64,000 nucleotides of DNA from assembly GCF_001456935.1 (NCBI RefSeq), contig NZ_KQ758485.1:234944-298943 (forward strand). Reading direction: 5' to 3'. Position 1 is the first letter of the stretch, and each line of letters opens with the position of its first letter. The stretch comes from [Bacillus] enclensis. GTDB taxonomy: Bacteria; Bacillota; Bacilli; Bacillales; Bacillaceae_B. A model generated the notes under the pieces. It did no database searches, was not told the DNA's origin, and saw nothing but the letters and a program-made list of their open reading frames with translations. Shown one piece after another: positions 1 through 8,194 of this stretch. The translations under genes and the position numbers were made by a program.

Positions 1-7
1 ATTGTAT

Positions 8-36
8 GGAAGCATGGGGACGGTTCCACTGCTTCC
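8..36. repeat. REP-like 29-bp palindrome, copy 1
   Basis: Arms GGAAGCA (8-14) and TGCTTCC (30-36) surround a core containing GGGGACGGTTC. It matches, in opposite orientation, the copies at 2743-2771 and 5647-5675. It lies 42 bp past the stop of the RAYT transposase gene, the usual relation between a RAYT and the REP sequences it acts on. Confidence 0.8.
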
Positions 37-78
37 TCCTACAAAAGCAAAACATTCCTCCTCTGAGCTTCGTTACCC

Positions 79-858
79 TCAAGCCTTAAACACCAAATTA
101 ACCGAAACCCCCAATATCCTAGCCGCCTGCCGCTGGGACACCCCTTCAATCCGCTTCACCTTCCTCAACACCGCATTCCGATCCTCTCTCGGAAGACTCT
201 TCAATTGAGGAATTTCAATATTCCCGAGGCACTTCCTTATTTCAATCCTGGCTTCATCATCGGATAACCTTCGCCCAAAGCCCCCGTAGTCCTCCAAACA
301 CTGGTCCTGATTGGTCCATTCATTAAAATTCCTGAACCTTGCCTGTGCAATGGAGATATCATGAGAGAACATACGCAAGAGATAATGGGGATCTAGAAGA
401 TCCAGGGAATAAACAGATTGACCGTAGTATCCTCTGCAGCTGCTCCACTGCCAGTGGTGGGGCTTTTCCACGATGCCTGCTTTCACGGGGTTTTGGTGAA
501 TGTACCTGGTGACGGTGAGGAGGTAGCCCACGGTTTCCACATTCTCGCTTTTGAACCGGTCCTGAAAGAGATGTCCGGTTGTTTTGTACTTCCAGTTATA
601 GTAGTTGGCATAGCTGACACCGATCCGTTTCATCACAATTGAAATGCTTTCGCTTCCTTCTTTGACGAGAAGGTGGACATGATTCCCCATCAGGCACCAG
701 GCATAGAATGCCATTCCGGATTTTGTCTTATATTTCTGAAGGATATCAAGGAACTTAAGGCGGTCTTCCTCATCATGGAAGATTTCCTGCCTGTTCGCTC
801 CCCTGACAATGACGTGGTACACTCCACTGCTACTCTTCCTCCTGGCATGCCTGGCCAT
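79..858 (-). CDS. REP-associated tyrosine transposase (RAYT, Y1/HUH family)
   Basis: Single-strand DNA nickase-like transposase of the IS200/IS605-related TnpA_REP group, which domesticates and spreads REP palindromes. The N-terminal half carries the HUH motif GNHVHLL (His60 and His62) and the conserved RYIHQNPVKAG block with the probable catalytic Tyr119. The C-terminal part has a helix-turn-helix-like end (VSQRQAARILGVS). The start is the ATG at 858, because AGGTG sits 6 nt upstream; an upstream GTG at 867 lies inside that ribosome binding site. The protein is about 259 aa, normal for the group, and seems intact. It follows yifB by 23 bp on the same strand, so it is probably co-transcribed. 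Matching palindromes in this window (8-36, 2743-2771, 5647-5675) are its likely substrates; that link is inferred. Confidence 0.9.
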   Translation of the reverse strand: MARHARRKSSSGVYHVIVRGANRQEIFHDEEDRLKFLDILQKYKTKSGMAFYAWCLMGNHVHLLVKEGSESISIVMKRIGVSYANYYNWKYKTTGHLFQDRFKSENVETVGYLLTVTRYIHQNPVKAGIVEKPHHWQWSSCRGYYGQSVYSLDLLDPHYLLRMFSHDISIAQARFRNFNEWTNQDQCLEDYGGFGRRLSDDEARIEIRKCLGNIEIPQLKSLPREDRNAVLRKVKRIEGVSQRQAARILGVSVNLVFKA

Positions 859-881
859 CCGCTTCACCTACTCATAAAATC

Positions 882-2426
882 TTAGTTATACATCATCCCG
901 CTATCTTCCCCCGTCAGCGATACAGTGGAAGTCCGGGACAACTTACGAAATGTAAGAGCTTCGGTAATGGCCCCGTCGGTTATAGTCTCCTCCCCCACCA
1001 AGTCGGAGATGGTGCGTGCCAGCCTGATGATTTTGATCTGCACGCGGTTACTCAACCCGTAATGAATTGAGAGTTGCTGAAGGTCCTTCTGCTGCTCTGG
1101 AGTCAGGGGACTCTTTTTGATCAGTTCCTCGAAAGGGACGCTGCCGTTGCATATTTCCCTTCCGTAACGGTAATGTTGTCTTTCCCTCGCCTGGCGTACC
1201 CGTTTCATGATCTCTCTCGAAGACTCGATACCGGCAAAATCATGATTTTTCAGATTCACCGCCTTCAATGAAAGCAGAAGATCCATCCTGTCCAAAATCG
1301 GTCCCGACACGCGGCTTTTATACGCTTTTATCTGTTTTTCCGAACAGGTACAATATTGGTCCTTGGATCCATAATAGCCACAGGGGCACGGGTTCATTGC
1401 AGCGATGAAGATGAACTTCGCGGGGTAGGTGACCGTTGAGTGGGCGCGGCTGATCGTGACAGTTTCGTTCTCAAGTGGCTGCCTCAACATGTCCAGCGTC
1501 TTCTTTGAAAATTCCCCGAGCTCATCAAGGAACAGGACACCGCGATGGGCAAGCGACACTTCGCCGGGTTTGGGGTTTGTTCCTCCGCCAATGATTGATA
1601 CGGCTGAAGCAGAGTGATGAGGATGACGGTATGGAGGCAGCGTGATGGAGGTATAAGGGGCACCAGCCAACTGATAGAGGCTGATCTTTTCAAGCTGTGC
1701 TTCCTTCGACAATGGCGGCAGGATCGAACGGAACGTTTCGGCAAGCAGGCTCTTCCCGCAGCCTGGCGGACCGTCCATCAAAAGGAAGTGCTCACCGCTC
1801 GCTGCAATCTCCATTGCCCGCTTTGCAAATTCATGCCCGATGATTTGATTGAAATCTCTATCAATCGTCTGTTGTTCCTCTCTTCTCTCTTCAATCCGTG
1901 GGAACGGGAGCAGCTGCTGACCGGAAAGGACATCGAGCACATCCCGGATCGTTTCTATGTAAACCAATTCAAGCCCAGGGATGTCGATGGACGGGATGGA
2001 AGGATCAAATGGGAGGAATAACGTTCGCAGCTTCAGCTTCTTAGCAGCCAAAATAGCGGCAATCATCCCTTCAACCGGAAGTACCGTCCCGTCTAATGAC
2101 AATGCCCCAATGAATCCGGCATTCTTCGGAACATCGTCCTTCAGGAAATCCGCGCTCTTCAGTACCCCGATCGCAATTGCCAGATCAAACAACGGACCGT
2201 TTTTCTTCTGCTCTGCAGGTGACAAATTGATGATCACTTTCATATCCACCAGCGAAAAACCAAGACTGCGCAAAGCTGCCGACACCCGCTCTTTCGATTC
2301 CTTCACTGATGCATCCGGTAGCCCGACCACCACGATTGATTCCATCCCCTCCACCACCTGGACCTCTACCTGAACGGCATAACCTTCCAGGCCTTTCAAA
2401 CCAATACTTGTAACCTTTGCTGACAT
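882..2426 (-). CDS. yifB: YifB/ComM-family Mg-chelatase-like AAA+ ATPase
   Basis: AAA+ ATPase of the ComM/YifB family. ComM is a hexameric helicase that promotes branch migration when transformed DNA is integrated; the role in this host is inferred. An N-terminal Lon-protease-like ChlI domain (about 1-170) is followed by the AAA core with Walker A GPPGCGKS at about 219-226, Walker B GVLFLDELGEF, and a cysteine-rich stretch NPCPCGYYGSKDQYC typical of the family. The C-terminal Mg-chelatase domain is present. The start is chosen at 2426: GGAGG lies 10 nt upstream, whereas the ATG at 2435 overlaps that site. At 514 aa it is full length. The RAYT gene follows at once on the same strand. Confidence 0.93.
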   Translation of the reverse strand: MSAKVTSIGLKGLEGYAVQVEVQVVEGMESIVVVGLPDASVKESKERVSAALRSLGFSLVDMKVIINLSPAEQKKNGPLFDLAIAIGVLKSADFLKDDVPKNAGFIGALSLDGTVLPVEGMIAAILAAKKLKLRTLFLPFDPSIPSIDIPGLELVYIETIRDVLDVLSGQQLLPFPRIEERREEQQTIDRDFNQIIGHEFAKRAMEIAASGEHFLLMDGPPGCGKSLLAETFRSILPPLSKEAQLEKISLYQLAGAPYTSITLPPYRHPHHSASAVSIIGGGTNPKPGEVSLAHRGVLFLDELGEFSKKTLDMLRQPLENETVTISRAHSTVTYPAKFIFIAAMNPCPCGYYGSKDQYCTCSEKQIKAYKSRVSGPILDRMDLLLSLKAVNLKNHDFAGIESSREIMKRVRQARERQHYRYGREICNGSVPFEELIKKSPLTPEQQKDLQQLSIHYGLSNRVQIKIIRLARTISDLVGEETITDGAITEALTFRKLSRTSTVSLTGEDSGMMYN

Positions 2427-2742
2427 GAGTAGCATTCCTCCGATCTTTTTGTACGTTGGAGATTCGTAAACTATTTAGACATAAAACAATTAAGGAAGAT
2501 TTATTAGTAGGATGGGGGCGTTTAGAGCGTAAATGTGAGAAGTAAGAGTTTTGAGGTGTTTCTTGATAGAGGGAATTATGGGTGAGATCAATTTGATTAA
2601 AGGGGTATTATCGAGTTAGTTGGGAGAGTATACCTAAATTTTACATATAATTTTTAATATTACAAAAATTTATTTTCGATATATTTTTTAATGGTTTAAT
2701 ATCGGTTTTGGTTACGCAAGGATTTTCCATATTTATGAAAAA

Positions 2743-2771
2743 GGAAGCAAGAGAACCGTCCCCTTGCTTCC
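2743..2771. repeat. REP-like 29-bp palindrome, copy 2
   Basis: GGAAGCAAG at the left and CTTGCTTCC at the right form a perfect 9-bp stem around GAACCGTCC. It is identical to the copy at 5647-5675 and in the same orientation; the two bracket the acyltransferase and the phage/IS scrap region. Confidence 0.85.
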
Positions 2772-2822
2772 AGATAAATTAAACATTATTAACTAAATAT
2801 AACAACCTCTCTGATTTTTCTG

Positions 2823-2852
2823 TGCTATAATGACGGTAACATTAAGGGGAGG
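2823..2852 (+). promoter_or_regulatory. Extended -10 promoter and RBS of the acyltransferase gene
   Basis: TGCTATAAT (2823-2831) is an extended -10 element; no good -35 is visible 17 bp upstream. AAGGGGAGG (2844-2852) then lies 7 nt before the GTG start at 2860. Confidence 0.6.
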
Positions 2853-2859
2853 GTAAGTT

Positions 2860-4050
2860 GTGAGTAATCGTATACAGTCATTAGATTCACTAAGGGGCAT
2901 AGCTGCTTTCGTTGTGATAATATTTCACGTTTTATTGTCGTTTTCCCTATTTTATAAAGCAGATAAGAACTTTGAATACGGTAATGTAATTGCAAAGATA
3001 TTTAACGAAACACCTCTCCACATGATTTGGGGCGGAAATGAAGCAGTTTTGTTATTCTTTGTATTAAGTGGTTTTGTCTTGGCGATACCCTTTCAAATCG
3101 GGAAACAAGGAAGTTACAAAAACTTCATTATAAAAAGATTTGTTCGAATTTATATACCTTATATTGCAGTAATGACTCTATCAGTTGTTTTGATGGTGTC
3201 TTTATATGAATATAAAGATGCTACAGGATTGAGCGAAGCTTATGAGAACAGATGGAATCACGATGTAACGTGGAGGGCGATATTGGCATATATCTTTATG
3301 ATTAACTATGATACTGCTAACGTTAATGGGGTAGTGTGGACTTTATACCATGAAATGAGAGTAAGTTTAATATTTCCATTGTTAATGGTTCCATTACTAA
3401 AATTAAAACCAATTAAAGCACTTATGGTTTTAAGTGCTGGAGTAATTTTCTCATTAATTATTACCATTTCGCCTTTCCTGTTGTTAGGAAGAAGTGATCT
3501 CACCTTAATCATTAGAGATTTCGGGTTTACTGCTTATTATTCCGTATTTTTCATCTTAGGAGCATTTATTTCAACGTATAGAAGGGTAATTGTTGAATGG
3601 ACATCTGCACAATCTGAAAAATTTCGATTGTTAATGTTTGTTGTAAGTATATTCCTCATTAATGGTAAGTGGGTTGTGAATATTATCCCCATAAAAAGCA
3701 CACTTTTGTTGTATAGTCCTCTATCTGGAATTGGTATTGGGATATTGTTTATTGTGGTGCTATCTTCTCCACTTGCTAATAGACTGTTGACTGTGAAACC
3801 ACTTCTCTTCTTAGGGAAAATATCATACTCACTGTACTTAACACACGTATTGGTTATTATGCTTACGACAATAGCGTTTGAGCAGATTGGACATGTAATG
3901 TGGGCGTTTATCCTATCACCGATAGCATCTATACCAGTTGCTTATTTAGCTTTTAGAGCATTTGAGTTACCATCAATGCAATTAGCGAGTAGATATAGTC
4001 GAAAAGTTAAAGAAAGAAAAAATGCCCTAGAAATTAGTAAAGTTTTATAA
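2860..4050 (+). CDS. Acyltransferase 3 family membrane protein (OafA/YrhL type)
   Basis: Integral membrane O-acyltransferase of the acyltransferase 3 family, which acetylates sugars or other surface molecules; the substrate here is unknown. The N-terminus RIQSLDSLRGIAAFVVIIFH has the family's catalytic-type RxxxxLRGIA...H block. About ten hydrophobic segments follow, with FFVLSGFVL after the second and a FLGKISYSLYLTH segment near the C-terminus. There is no SGNH extension. The GTG start at 2860 is backed by a strong AAGGGGAGG site. It is a single-gene unit with its own promoter and terminator, lies between two same-orientation REP copies, and is more AT-rich than yifB, which hints at acquisition. 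Confidence 0.88.
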   Translation: MSNRIQSLDSLRGIAAFVVIIFHVLLSFSLFYKADKNFEYGNVIAKIFNETPLHMIWGGNEAVLLFFVLSGFVLAIPFQIGKQGSYKNFIIKRFVRIYIPYIAVMTLSVVLMVSLYEYKDATGLSEAYENRWNHDVTWRAILAYIFMINYDTANVNGVVWTLYHEMRVSLIFPLLMVPLLKLKPIKALMVLSAGVIFSLIITISPFLLLGRSDLTLIIRDFGFTAYYSVFFILGAFISTYRRVIVEWTSAQSEKFRLLMFVVSIFLINGKWVVNIIPIKSTLLLYSPLSGIGIGILFIVVLSSPLANRLLTVKPLLFLGKISYSLYLTHVLVIMLTTIAFEQIGHVMWAFILSPIASIPVAYLAFRAFELPSMQLASRYSRKVKERKNALEISKVL

Positions 4051-4466
4051 TTATTAATGAACAATCGGACGATGTGATGCAGCAGTGAATAAATAAAAAA
4101 AGAGCATTCAGAAAACAATTTGAATGCTCTTTTTTGTAACCGATTAGTTCAGGAGTGTCTATGCAAACTTCGATATGTTCGGACAGTGTTAACGGAAGGT
4201 CATGATCATCAATATCTTCCATCCAGTTGTCATTCTCTTGTGCATATTTAAATGTTTTTTCACAATAAGAAATACCTCTTCCCCCGTAGCGTGGATAATC
4301 TGGACAATTAACTCTGTCGCACCTTTTCTTCATGTTTTGCCATGCCCGATAAGGTCTAGTGCCTGTCATGCTATGAGTCCTGAACATGCAACCGCAACTT
4401 TTGTTATTCCCACTTCTTAAATCCTTAAAAGGGTAAACGGCATATTCACCGCAATCACATAGTGGA
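4034..4466 (-). pseudogene. Fragment of a phage-type AP2/HNH-associated DNA-binding protein
   Basis: On the minus strand, translation from about 4466 gives RLPLCDCGEYAVYPFKDLR, then SGNNKSCGC, then TRPYRAWQNMKKRC and YPRYGGRGISYCEK. This is the well-known N-terminal pattern of phage and prophage HNH/AP2-type proteins (CDCG..., KSCGC, YxxWxxMKxRC, YGGRGI). There is no good start codon upstream (a stop occurs near 4518), and the reading frame downstream runs through the acyltransferase terminator, so the C-terminus is not genuine. The catalytic C-terminal part of the family is missing. Related C-terminal modules lie just to the right but on the plus strand (4520-5422), so the locus appears rearranged. 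I class it as a remnant, not a functional gene. Confidence 0.6.
4096..4135 (+). terminator. Rho-independent terminator of the acyltransferase gene
   Basis: AGAGCATTC pairs with GAATGCTCT (4122-4130) and is followed by TTTTTT; a run of A residues on the left side also allows use from the other strand. Confidence 0.85.
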
Positions 4467-4702
4467 AGTCGTTTAAAGGCTTTCGGGAAGACATGAAAGA
4501 TGAATATGATGATTCATTGACTAATCAATGTAGATCAAATAGACGACAAATACGATCTTGACTATGAATTGCTGAACACAAGGATGAAAACAGGCTGGAA
4601 TATAGAACGAGCTGTCTCAGCTCCAAAAGATGAGTATTGCGGACATAATGATCCACCAGTGCGGAGATTTGAGCCACTGTTTGCGGTCAACTGAGCCAAT
4701 GT

Positions 4703-5084
4703 GGTTAGTTTATACTTTTTCGCATATTTCCCATAGTTCTCACAAAAAGTACGATAGGCATAGGGGGATCTTTCCACCTTCACGCGCCTCTGTAGAATAC
4801 TCGTGATGCAATAGGGACAAGGTTACATTCTTCTTTTGTAGTTCCTTATGCACTCTTTCCCAATCAATTGGGAAGTACCCTTTCTCAACAGCCTGTTTCT
4901 CTGGGAAGAGAAATGTTTCTAGCCACGGATTGGTCATTGTGTCGTTCAAGCTTTCCACACCAAGTTTTTTGGCACGTTGAACGACATCTGAAGCTGTACT
5001 CCTAGAGTGCCCAGTGCTAGAACTAATCGTTCTTTGACTGACTTCTTCAAAGTGAAGTTCCAGAATCCTTCGGTAATTAACCAT
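4703..5084 (-). pseudogene. IstA transposase N-terminal remnant (IS21 family)
   Basis: From the ATG at 5084 the frame reads MVNYRRILELHFEEVSQRTI and continues through a helix-turn-helix region (STASDVVQRAKKLG) and WERVHKELQKKNVTLSLLHH, the characteristic IstA N-terminus. Near 4780 the frame shifts: the continuation PYAYRTFCENYGKYAKKYKL is found in another frame. The homology stops at about 4703 where subterminal end repeats of the element begin, which marks the internal deletion. The catalytic DDE core is missing, so no active transposase is made. Confidence 0.8.
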
Positions 5085-5086
5085 AA

Positions 5087-5150
5087 AAAAGCCTCCTGTA
5101 TAATAATGTCATGCTATCTGGCATGCAAGGTTATTATACAGGAGGCTTTT
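5087..5150. terminator. Long stem-loop upstream of the istA remnant
   Basis: A perfect 20-bp stem (AAAAGCCTCCTGTATAATAA at 5087-5106 with its complement at 5131-5150) has a 24-nt loop. It ends in T runs in both directions, so it can terminate transcription entering the element. It lies directly upstream of the istA start. Confidence 0.7.
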
Positions 5151-5422
5151 CTTTATTCTATTTATAGTGGCCCTGCATTCCGCAAAGGGTGGCTCCTTTC
5201 TCCGCAATGACTGGCTCAAAACTCCGCATAAGTGGCTCATTTTCACTGCAATAATCAAAAGAGGAGTATGAGAAGATAACCTTTAACGGTGAGACCAAAA
5301 CAACTACAGAATGGGCTAAAAAGAGCATGACATATCACCAGTTAAAGAAAAGGCTCATGCGTGGCTGGACTACAGAAAGAGCCTTAACCCAACCTCTTAG
5401 AAAATCTCCGAAAAGAAGCTGA

Positions 5423-5854
5423 AGCGAATATCCGAAGAACGAAAGAAAGAACAGCACAGAGAAGGGCTCATAGACGATGGTGCACCCTGGCTTAAAATGC
5501 TGGGAGACCGCAGCCGGACCTCACATCCATACGATGAAGCCGCAGCATTAGAGATCTATAATAATATAAGAGATGCTTACATCACATTATTAAATCATGC
5601 CTATGAAAGTTTAAGGGGGAATATCCCTGGGAATAAAGAGGAAAAAGGAAGCAAGAGAACCGTCCCCTTGCTTCCTGGTCTTACTCACTGCCATAACAGT
5701 AAATTTAAAAAGAATTGCGGCATTGATATCCTAAAAATACGGAGGATGTCAGCCACTATATCCCCCGTTTTACAATAAAAACAGTCAAATCAAACTGCGA
5801 TATACAAAAATATACCAAATGAAATTGAATATATTTTTTTATAAGCCTACTTTT
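5423..5854. other. Scrap region with a hypothetical fragment and a REP copy
   Basis: Plus-strand translation around 5480-5640 gives APWLKMLGDRSRTSHPYDEA and LEIYNNIRDAYITLLNHAYE, which reads like real protein but has no convincing start and runs into the REP at 5647. I do not recognise it; a phage-gene remnant is plausible given its neighbours. 5676-5854 is AT-rich with nothing recognised. Confidence 0.4.
5647..5675. repeat. REP-like 29-bp palindrome, copy 3
   Basis: Identical in sequence and orientation to copy 2 (2743-2771), about 2.9 kb away. Stem GGAAGCAAG / CTTGCTTCC. Confidence 0.85.
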
Positions 5855-7177
5855 TCACTGATCTCGAACCATCCCCTTGCTTCCCTTATTTTTCTTAGTT
5901 GTTATAACAAATGCAAAGAATAAAATTAATAAATGGAAAATCTTATACCTATGGCGAAGTGCTGTACCTGCATTCGATACTCCTATCCCGAAAATAAAAA
6001 TTACTGATAATAACATTATAAAAGTACCCATAATAAGAGGATCTCTACGCAGTAATTTTTTGAAATTCAATATAGGATATAAAAATAACATTAAATATAT
6101 CAAGCTATCCTGAACAAATGAGAGAACATCAAAAATATTCCTCCAGTTCCATGGAAATGGAGATCCGATAAAGTAAAACATTTTAATAGGTGCATATAAA
6201 ATTAATTGAAAAGGGTTGTTTATTGTTATTTCATTTAAGTACGCTGCTCCTCCTCGATTACTACCTTCGGCAATACCATAAATATCACTAGAATCAGTCA
6301 GTCGGTTTGAAAACTTATTCATAAATGGAATACTGTCTAATGGGATAACACTTAACGATAATACAAAAAACAATAATATAATAAAAAGGAATATAGATTT
6401 AGGAGTAAAGGCTAACTCGAGACTTTGTCTTCTAATAAAAAGAAACACAAAAAAATAACCGATAATAATACCAATAACACCAGAGTGAAAACTAGCTCCA
6501 ATTAATAATATTATTAAAGAGAGGAAGAAATATCTATTAAGAGCTACTTTATACCATTTAAAGAAATAGTAAAAAGAAGTTACTACCAGGAATGTAATAA
6601 TAGCTTCACGAAGCAATATACTAGAAAAAATAAGAGCTTGTGGAAAAAAGGTAATAAGGATGAGACACACTGTTTTCACTTTGTCACTTACATTGAATTC
6701 TTTTAAAATTTTATAAACAATCATAATTGTTGACAAACTTACGAGAACATTAAAATATTGCGCAACAATACGTTGATCCCCTACTATAAAAAATAGAACA
6801 CCTAAAAATTTTGAATATATCCCACCGTATATAGATTCTTGCAACAAACTTATATTTTGAGATATCGCTATTCCATGATGATAAAATCCTTCTGTATCAT
6901 TACCACTATGAGGTAATGTTATTACTCCCTTTGCAAATATATCAATAAACATTAACGACATTCTACTAAATAAGCCTAATAATAGAATAAGTCTAATTTT
7001 CCCTCTAAATAAGCCTAAAGTGAAAATTAAAAAAGGGAGATTTAAAATGACTAAAATTAATCCAACAATATTGGACTGACTAAATACATCTTTAAATATA
7101 AAAACAATAAGTAATTCTATAATAAAAAATAACCATACGAGTAACAAAAGGTCACCTTCTTTTTTACATAATTTCAC
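5855..7177 (-). CDS. Polytopic membrane protein, probable polysaccharide polymerase (Wzy-like)
   Basis: A 440-aa protein with about ten to twelve hydrophobic segments. A loop after the third segment holds HSGNDTEGFYHHG, and a later segment reads SSILLREAIITFLVV; such GNDxE and LREA motifs are seen in putative Wzy-type polymerases and related membrane glycosyltransferases of capsule loci. Its place as the last gene of the operon, with a flippase, pyruvyl transferase and glycosyltransferase before it, suggests it polymerises the repeat unit; this is inferred. The start is a GTG at 7177 with a weak ribosome binding site, 8 bp after the preceding gene. The region is strongly AT-rich. Its last codons read through a degraded REP half-site, so the original C-terminus may have changed. 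Confidence 0.6.
   Translation of the reverse strand: MKLCKKEGDLLLLVWLFFIIELLIVFIFKDVFSQSNIVGLILVILNLPFLIFTLGLFRGKIRLILLLGLFSRMSLMFIDIFAKGVITLPHSGNDTEGFYHHGIAISQNISLLQESIYGGIYSKFLGVLFFIVGDQRIVAQYFNVLVSLSTIMIVYKILKEFNVSDKVKTVCLILITFFPQALIFSSILLREAIITFLVVTSFYYFFKWYKVALNRYFFLSLIILLIGASFHSGVIGIIIGYFFVFLFIRRQSLELAFTPKSIFLFIILLFFVLSLSVIPLDSIPFMNKFSNRLTDSSDIYGIAEGSNRGGAAYLNEITINNPFQLILYAPIKMFYFIGSPFPWNWRNIFDVLSFVQDSLIYLMLFLYPILNFKKLLRRDPLIMGTFIMLLSVIFIFGIGVSNAGTALRHRYKIFHLLILFFAFVITTKKNKGSKGMVRDQ
5866..5884. repeat. REP half-site inside the 3' end of the polymerase-like gene
   Basis: GAACCATCCCCTTGCTTCC matches the right half of the 29-bp REP with one change (CCG to CCA); the left arm is lost. On the minus strand it encodes part of the C-terminal tail GSKGMVRDQ. 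Confidence 0.6.
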
Positions 7178-7185
7178 GATTAGAA

Positions 7186-8190
7186 CTACTTTATCTTTTT
7201 TAATTCCACATTTAATTTAGGTTTATAAAAGAAACCTACAATTGTATTTACAAATATAATTTTAATATATAGATTACTTTTAATATTTTTTGTAATTAAG
7301 GAATAACTTATCCCCAGTAATTGAATGACGAAAATCCCCATTAAAGAAATTAGTAAATTATAGTTTAATGATATACAAACAATTAAGAAAACTAATGTAG
7401 CAATATCCAAAATAAAAGGTACTAAAAATTTATTTAAGGCATTGTGTGTTAATAATTGTAAGAACGAATTATTATCAATTGCAGATCTAAAGGTTTGACC
7501 TATACCCAAAGTTCTCTTAGAGAAAACCCTTTTGTATATACTTTGTTTTGAAGGTTTGATTATTTTATGGGTGATCATTTTAATTGGAGCTTCCAATATA
7601 TAGTAACCATTTTTCTTTAGCCTCAAATAAAGTTCTGGTTCCTCTGATGATATTAAATGAGAATAGTAATTGCCAACTTCCTTTAACACAGATGCTTTGA
7701 TTAGTAGTGCTCCACCAAAATGCTCTGCTGTTCTAACTTTATGAGTTTTATAGATATTATCTTGAATTTGTATTTTTCCATTTGGTAAAGAAATTACATC
7801 TCTTCTTAAACCAATTAATCCTACCTTGTCCTCTGAATTATTTTCAAGTATTTCCATACCCTCGGACAAAAAATCATTTTCCAAAATCATATCTCCATCT
7901 AAGAATAATATATATTCTCCTACAGCTTGCTCGGAACCAACTTTTCGTCCAAGGGCAGCTGAAAATAAATTCGAGTGAGTTATTTCTATGATTTTCAGGG
8001 GGTATTTTTCTCCGTATTTTAAAGCTTTAACTATAGTATTGTCTTCAGAATTAGAATCAACTAAAATTATTTCGTAATTCACATTAGATAGACTCTCAAA
8101 ACTATTAATAACGGACTCAATACAACTTTCTATATTTGCTTCCTCGTTCTTTGATATTATTACTATTGATATTTTTTCATTCAAAGCCAT
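7186..8190 (-). CDS. Family 2 glycosyltransferase
   Basis: GT-A fold glycosyltransferase adding a sugar to the growing lipid-linked repeat unit on the cytoplasmic face of the membrane; donor and acceptor are not evident. The N-terminus EKISIVIISKNEEANIESCI is the family 2 nucleotide-binding start. EIILVDSNSEDNT and EYILFLDGDMIL (DxD-type metal site) follow, with acceptor-side SSEEPELYLRLKKNGY. Two or three C-terminal hydrophobic segments anchor it. The ATG at 8190 has a GAGG upstream. Only 4 bp separate it from the pyruvyl transferase gene, so it is in the same operon. Low GC like its neighbours. Confidence 0.88.
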   Translation of the reverse strand: MALNEKISIVIISKNEEANIESCIESVINSFESLSNVNYEIILVDSNSEDNTIVKALKYGEKYPLKIIEITHSNLFSAALGRKVGSEQAVGEYILFLDGDMILENDFLSEGMEILENNSEDKVGLIGLRRDVISLPNGKIQIQDNIYKTHKVRTAEHFGGALLIKASVLKEVGNYYSHLISSEEPELYLRLKKNGYYILEAPIKMITHKIIKPSKQSIYKRVFSKRTLGIGQTFRSAIDNNSFLQLLTHNALNKFLVPFILDIATLVFLIVCISLNYNLLISLMGIFVIQLLGISYSLITKNIKSNLYIKIIFVNTIVGFFYKPKLNVELKKIK

Positions 8191-8194
8191 TTTA

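Larger units (their letters stand above)
2436..2859. other. Intergenic region between yifB and the acyltransferase gene
   Basis: This AT-rich 424-bp divergent gap holds a REP palindrome (2743-2771) and, near its right end, an extended -10 promoter for the acyltransferase. I see no further gene in it. Confidence 0.6.
4631..5257 (-). mobile_element. Internally deleted IS21-family element (non-autonomous remnant)
   Basis: The ends are inverted repeats: left TGAGTATTGC...AATGATCCAC; right, read inward, TGATTATTGC...AATGAGCCAC. They are flanked by the direct repeat AAAGA at 4626-4630 and 5258-5262. Behind each end lie extra copies of a subterminal repeat (TGGCTCA...CTCCGCA), as in IS21-type elements. 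Inside is only the N-terminal part of an IstA transposase; the rest of istA and all of istB are absent. The length is 627 bp against roughly 2-2.5 kb for complete members. It interrupts a phage-type reading frame. It could only move if a related element supplied transposase. Confidence 0.8.
4520..5422 (+). pseudogene. Phage-type protein fragment with two helix-turn-helix repeats, split by an IS21-type remnant
   Basis: Two pieces of one reading frame flank the insertion element. The left piece (to 4630) encodes LDYELLNTRMKTGWNIERAV plus SAPK. The right piece (from 5263) encodes EEYEKITFNGETKTTTEWAK and then LKKRLMRGWTTERALTQPLR before a TGA at 5420-5422. Removing the element (4631-5257) and one copy of the 5-bp target duplication AAAGA joins them in frame. 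Both pieces show the repeat T.EWA...Y..L..R...GW..ERAL..P, typical of the C-terminal part of phage AP2/HNH-type proteins. There is a stop at about 4517 and no start codon, so it was already a fragment or lost its 5' part by rearrangement. Confidence 0.65.

Noticed and set aside
4034..5640. Prophage
   Set aside because: Only fragments of one phage-type protein family are present; no integrase, packaging or structural genes.
5497..5778. 93-codon plus-strand gene
   Set aside because: The frame runs through a REP palindrome and lacks a ribosome binding site; only its first half looks like protein, so it is treated as a fragment.
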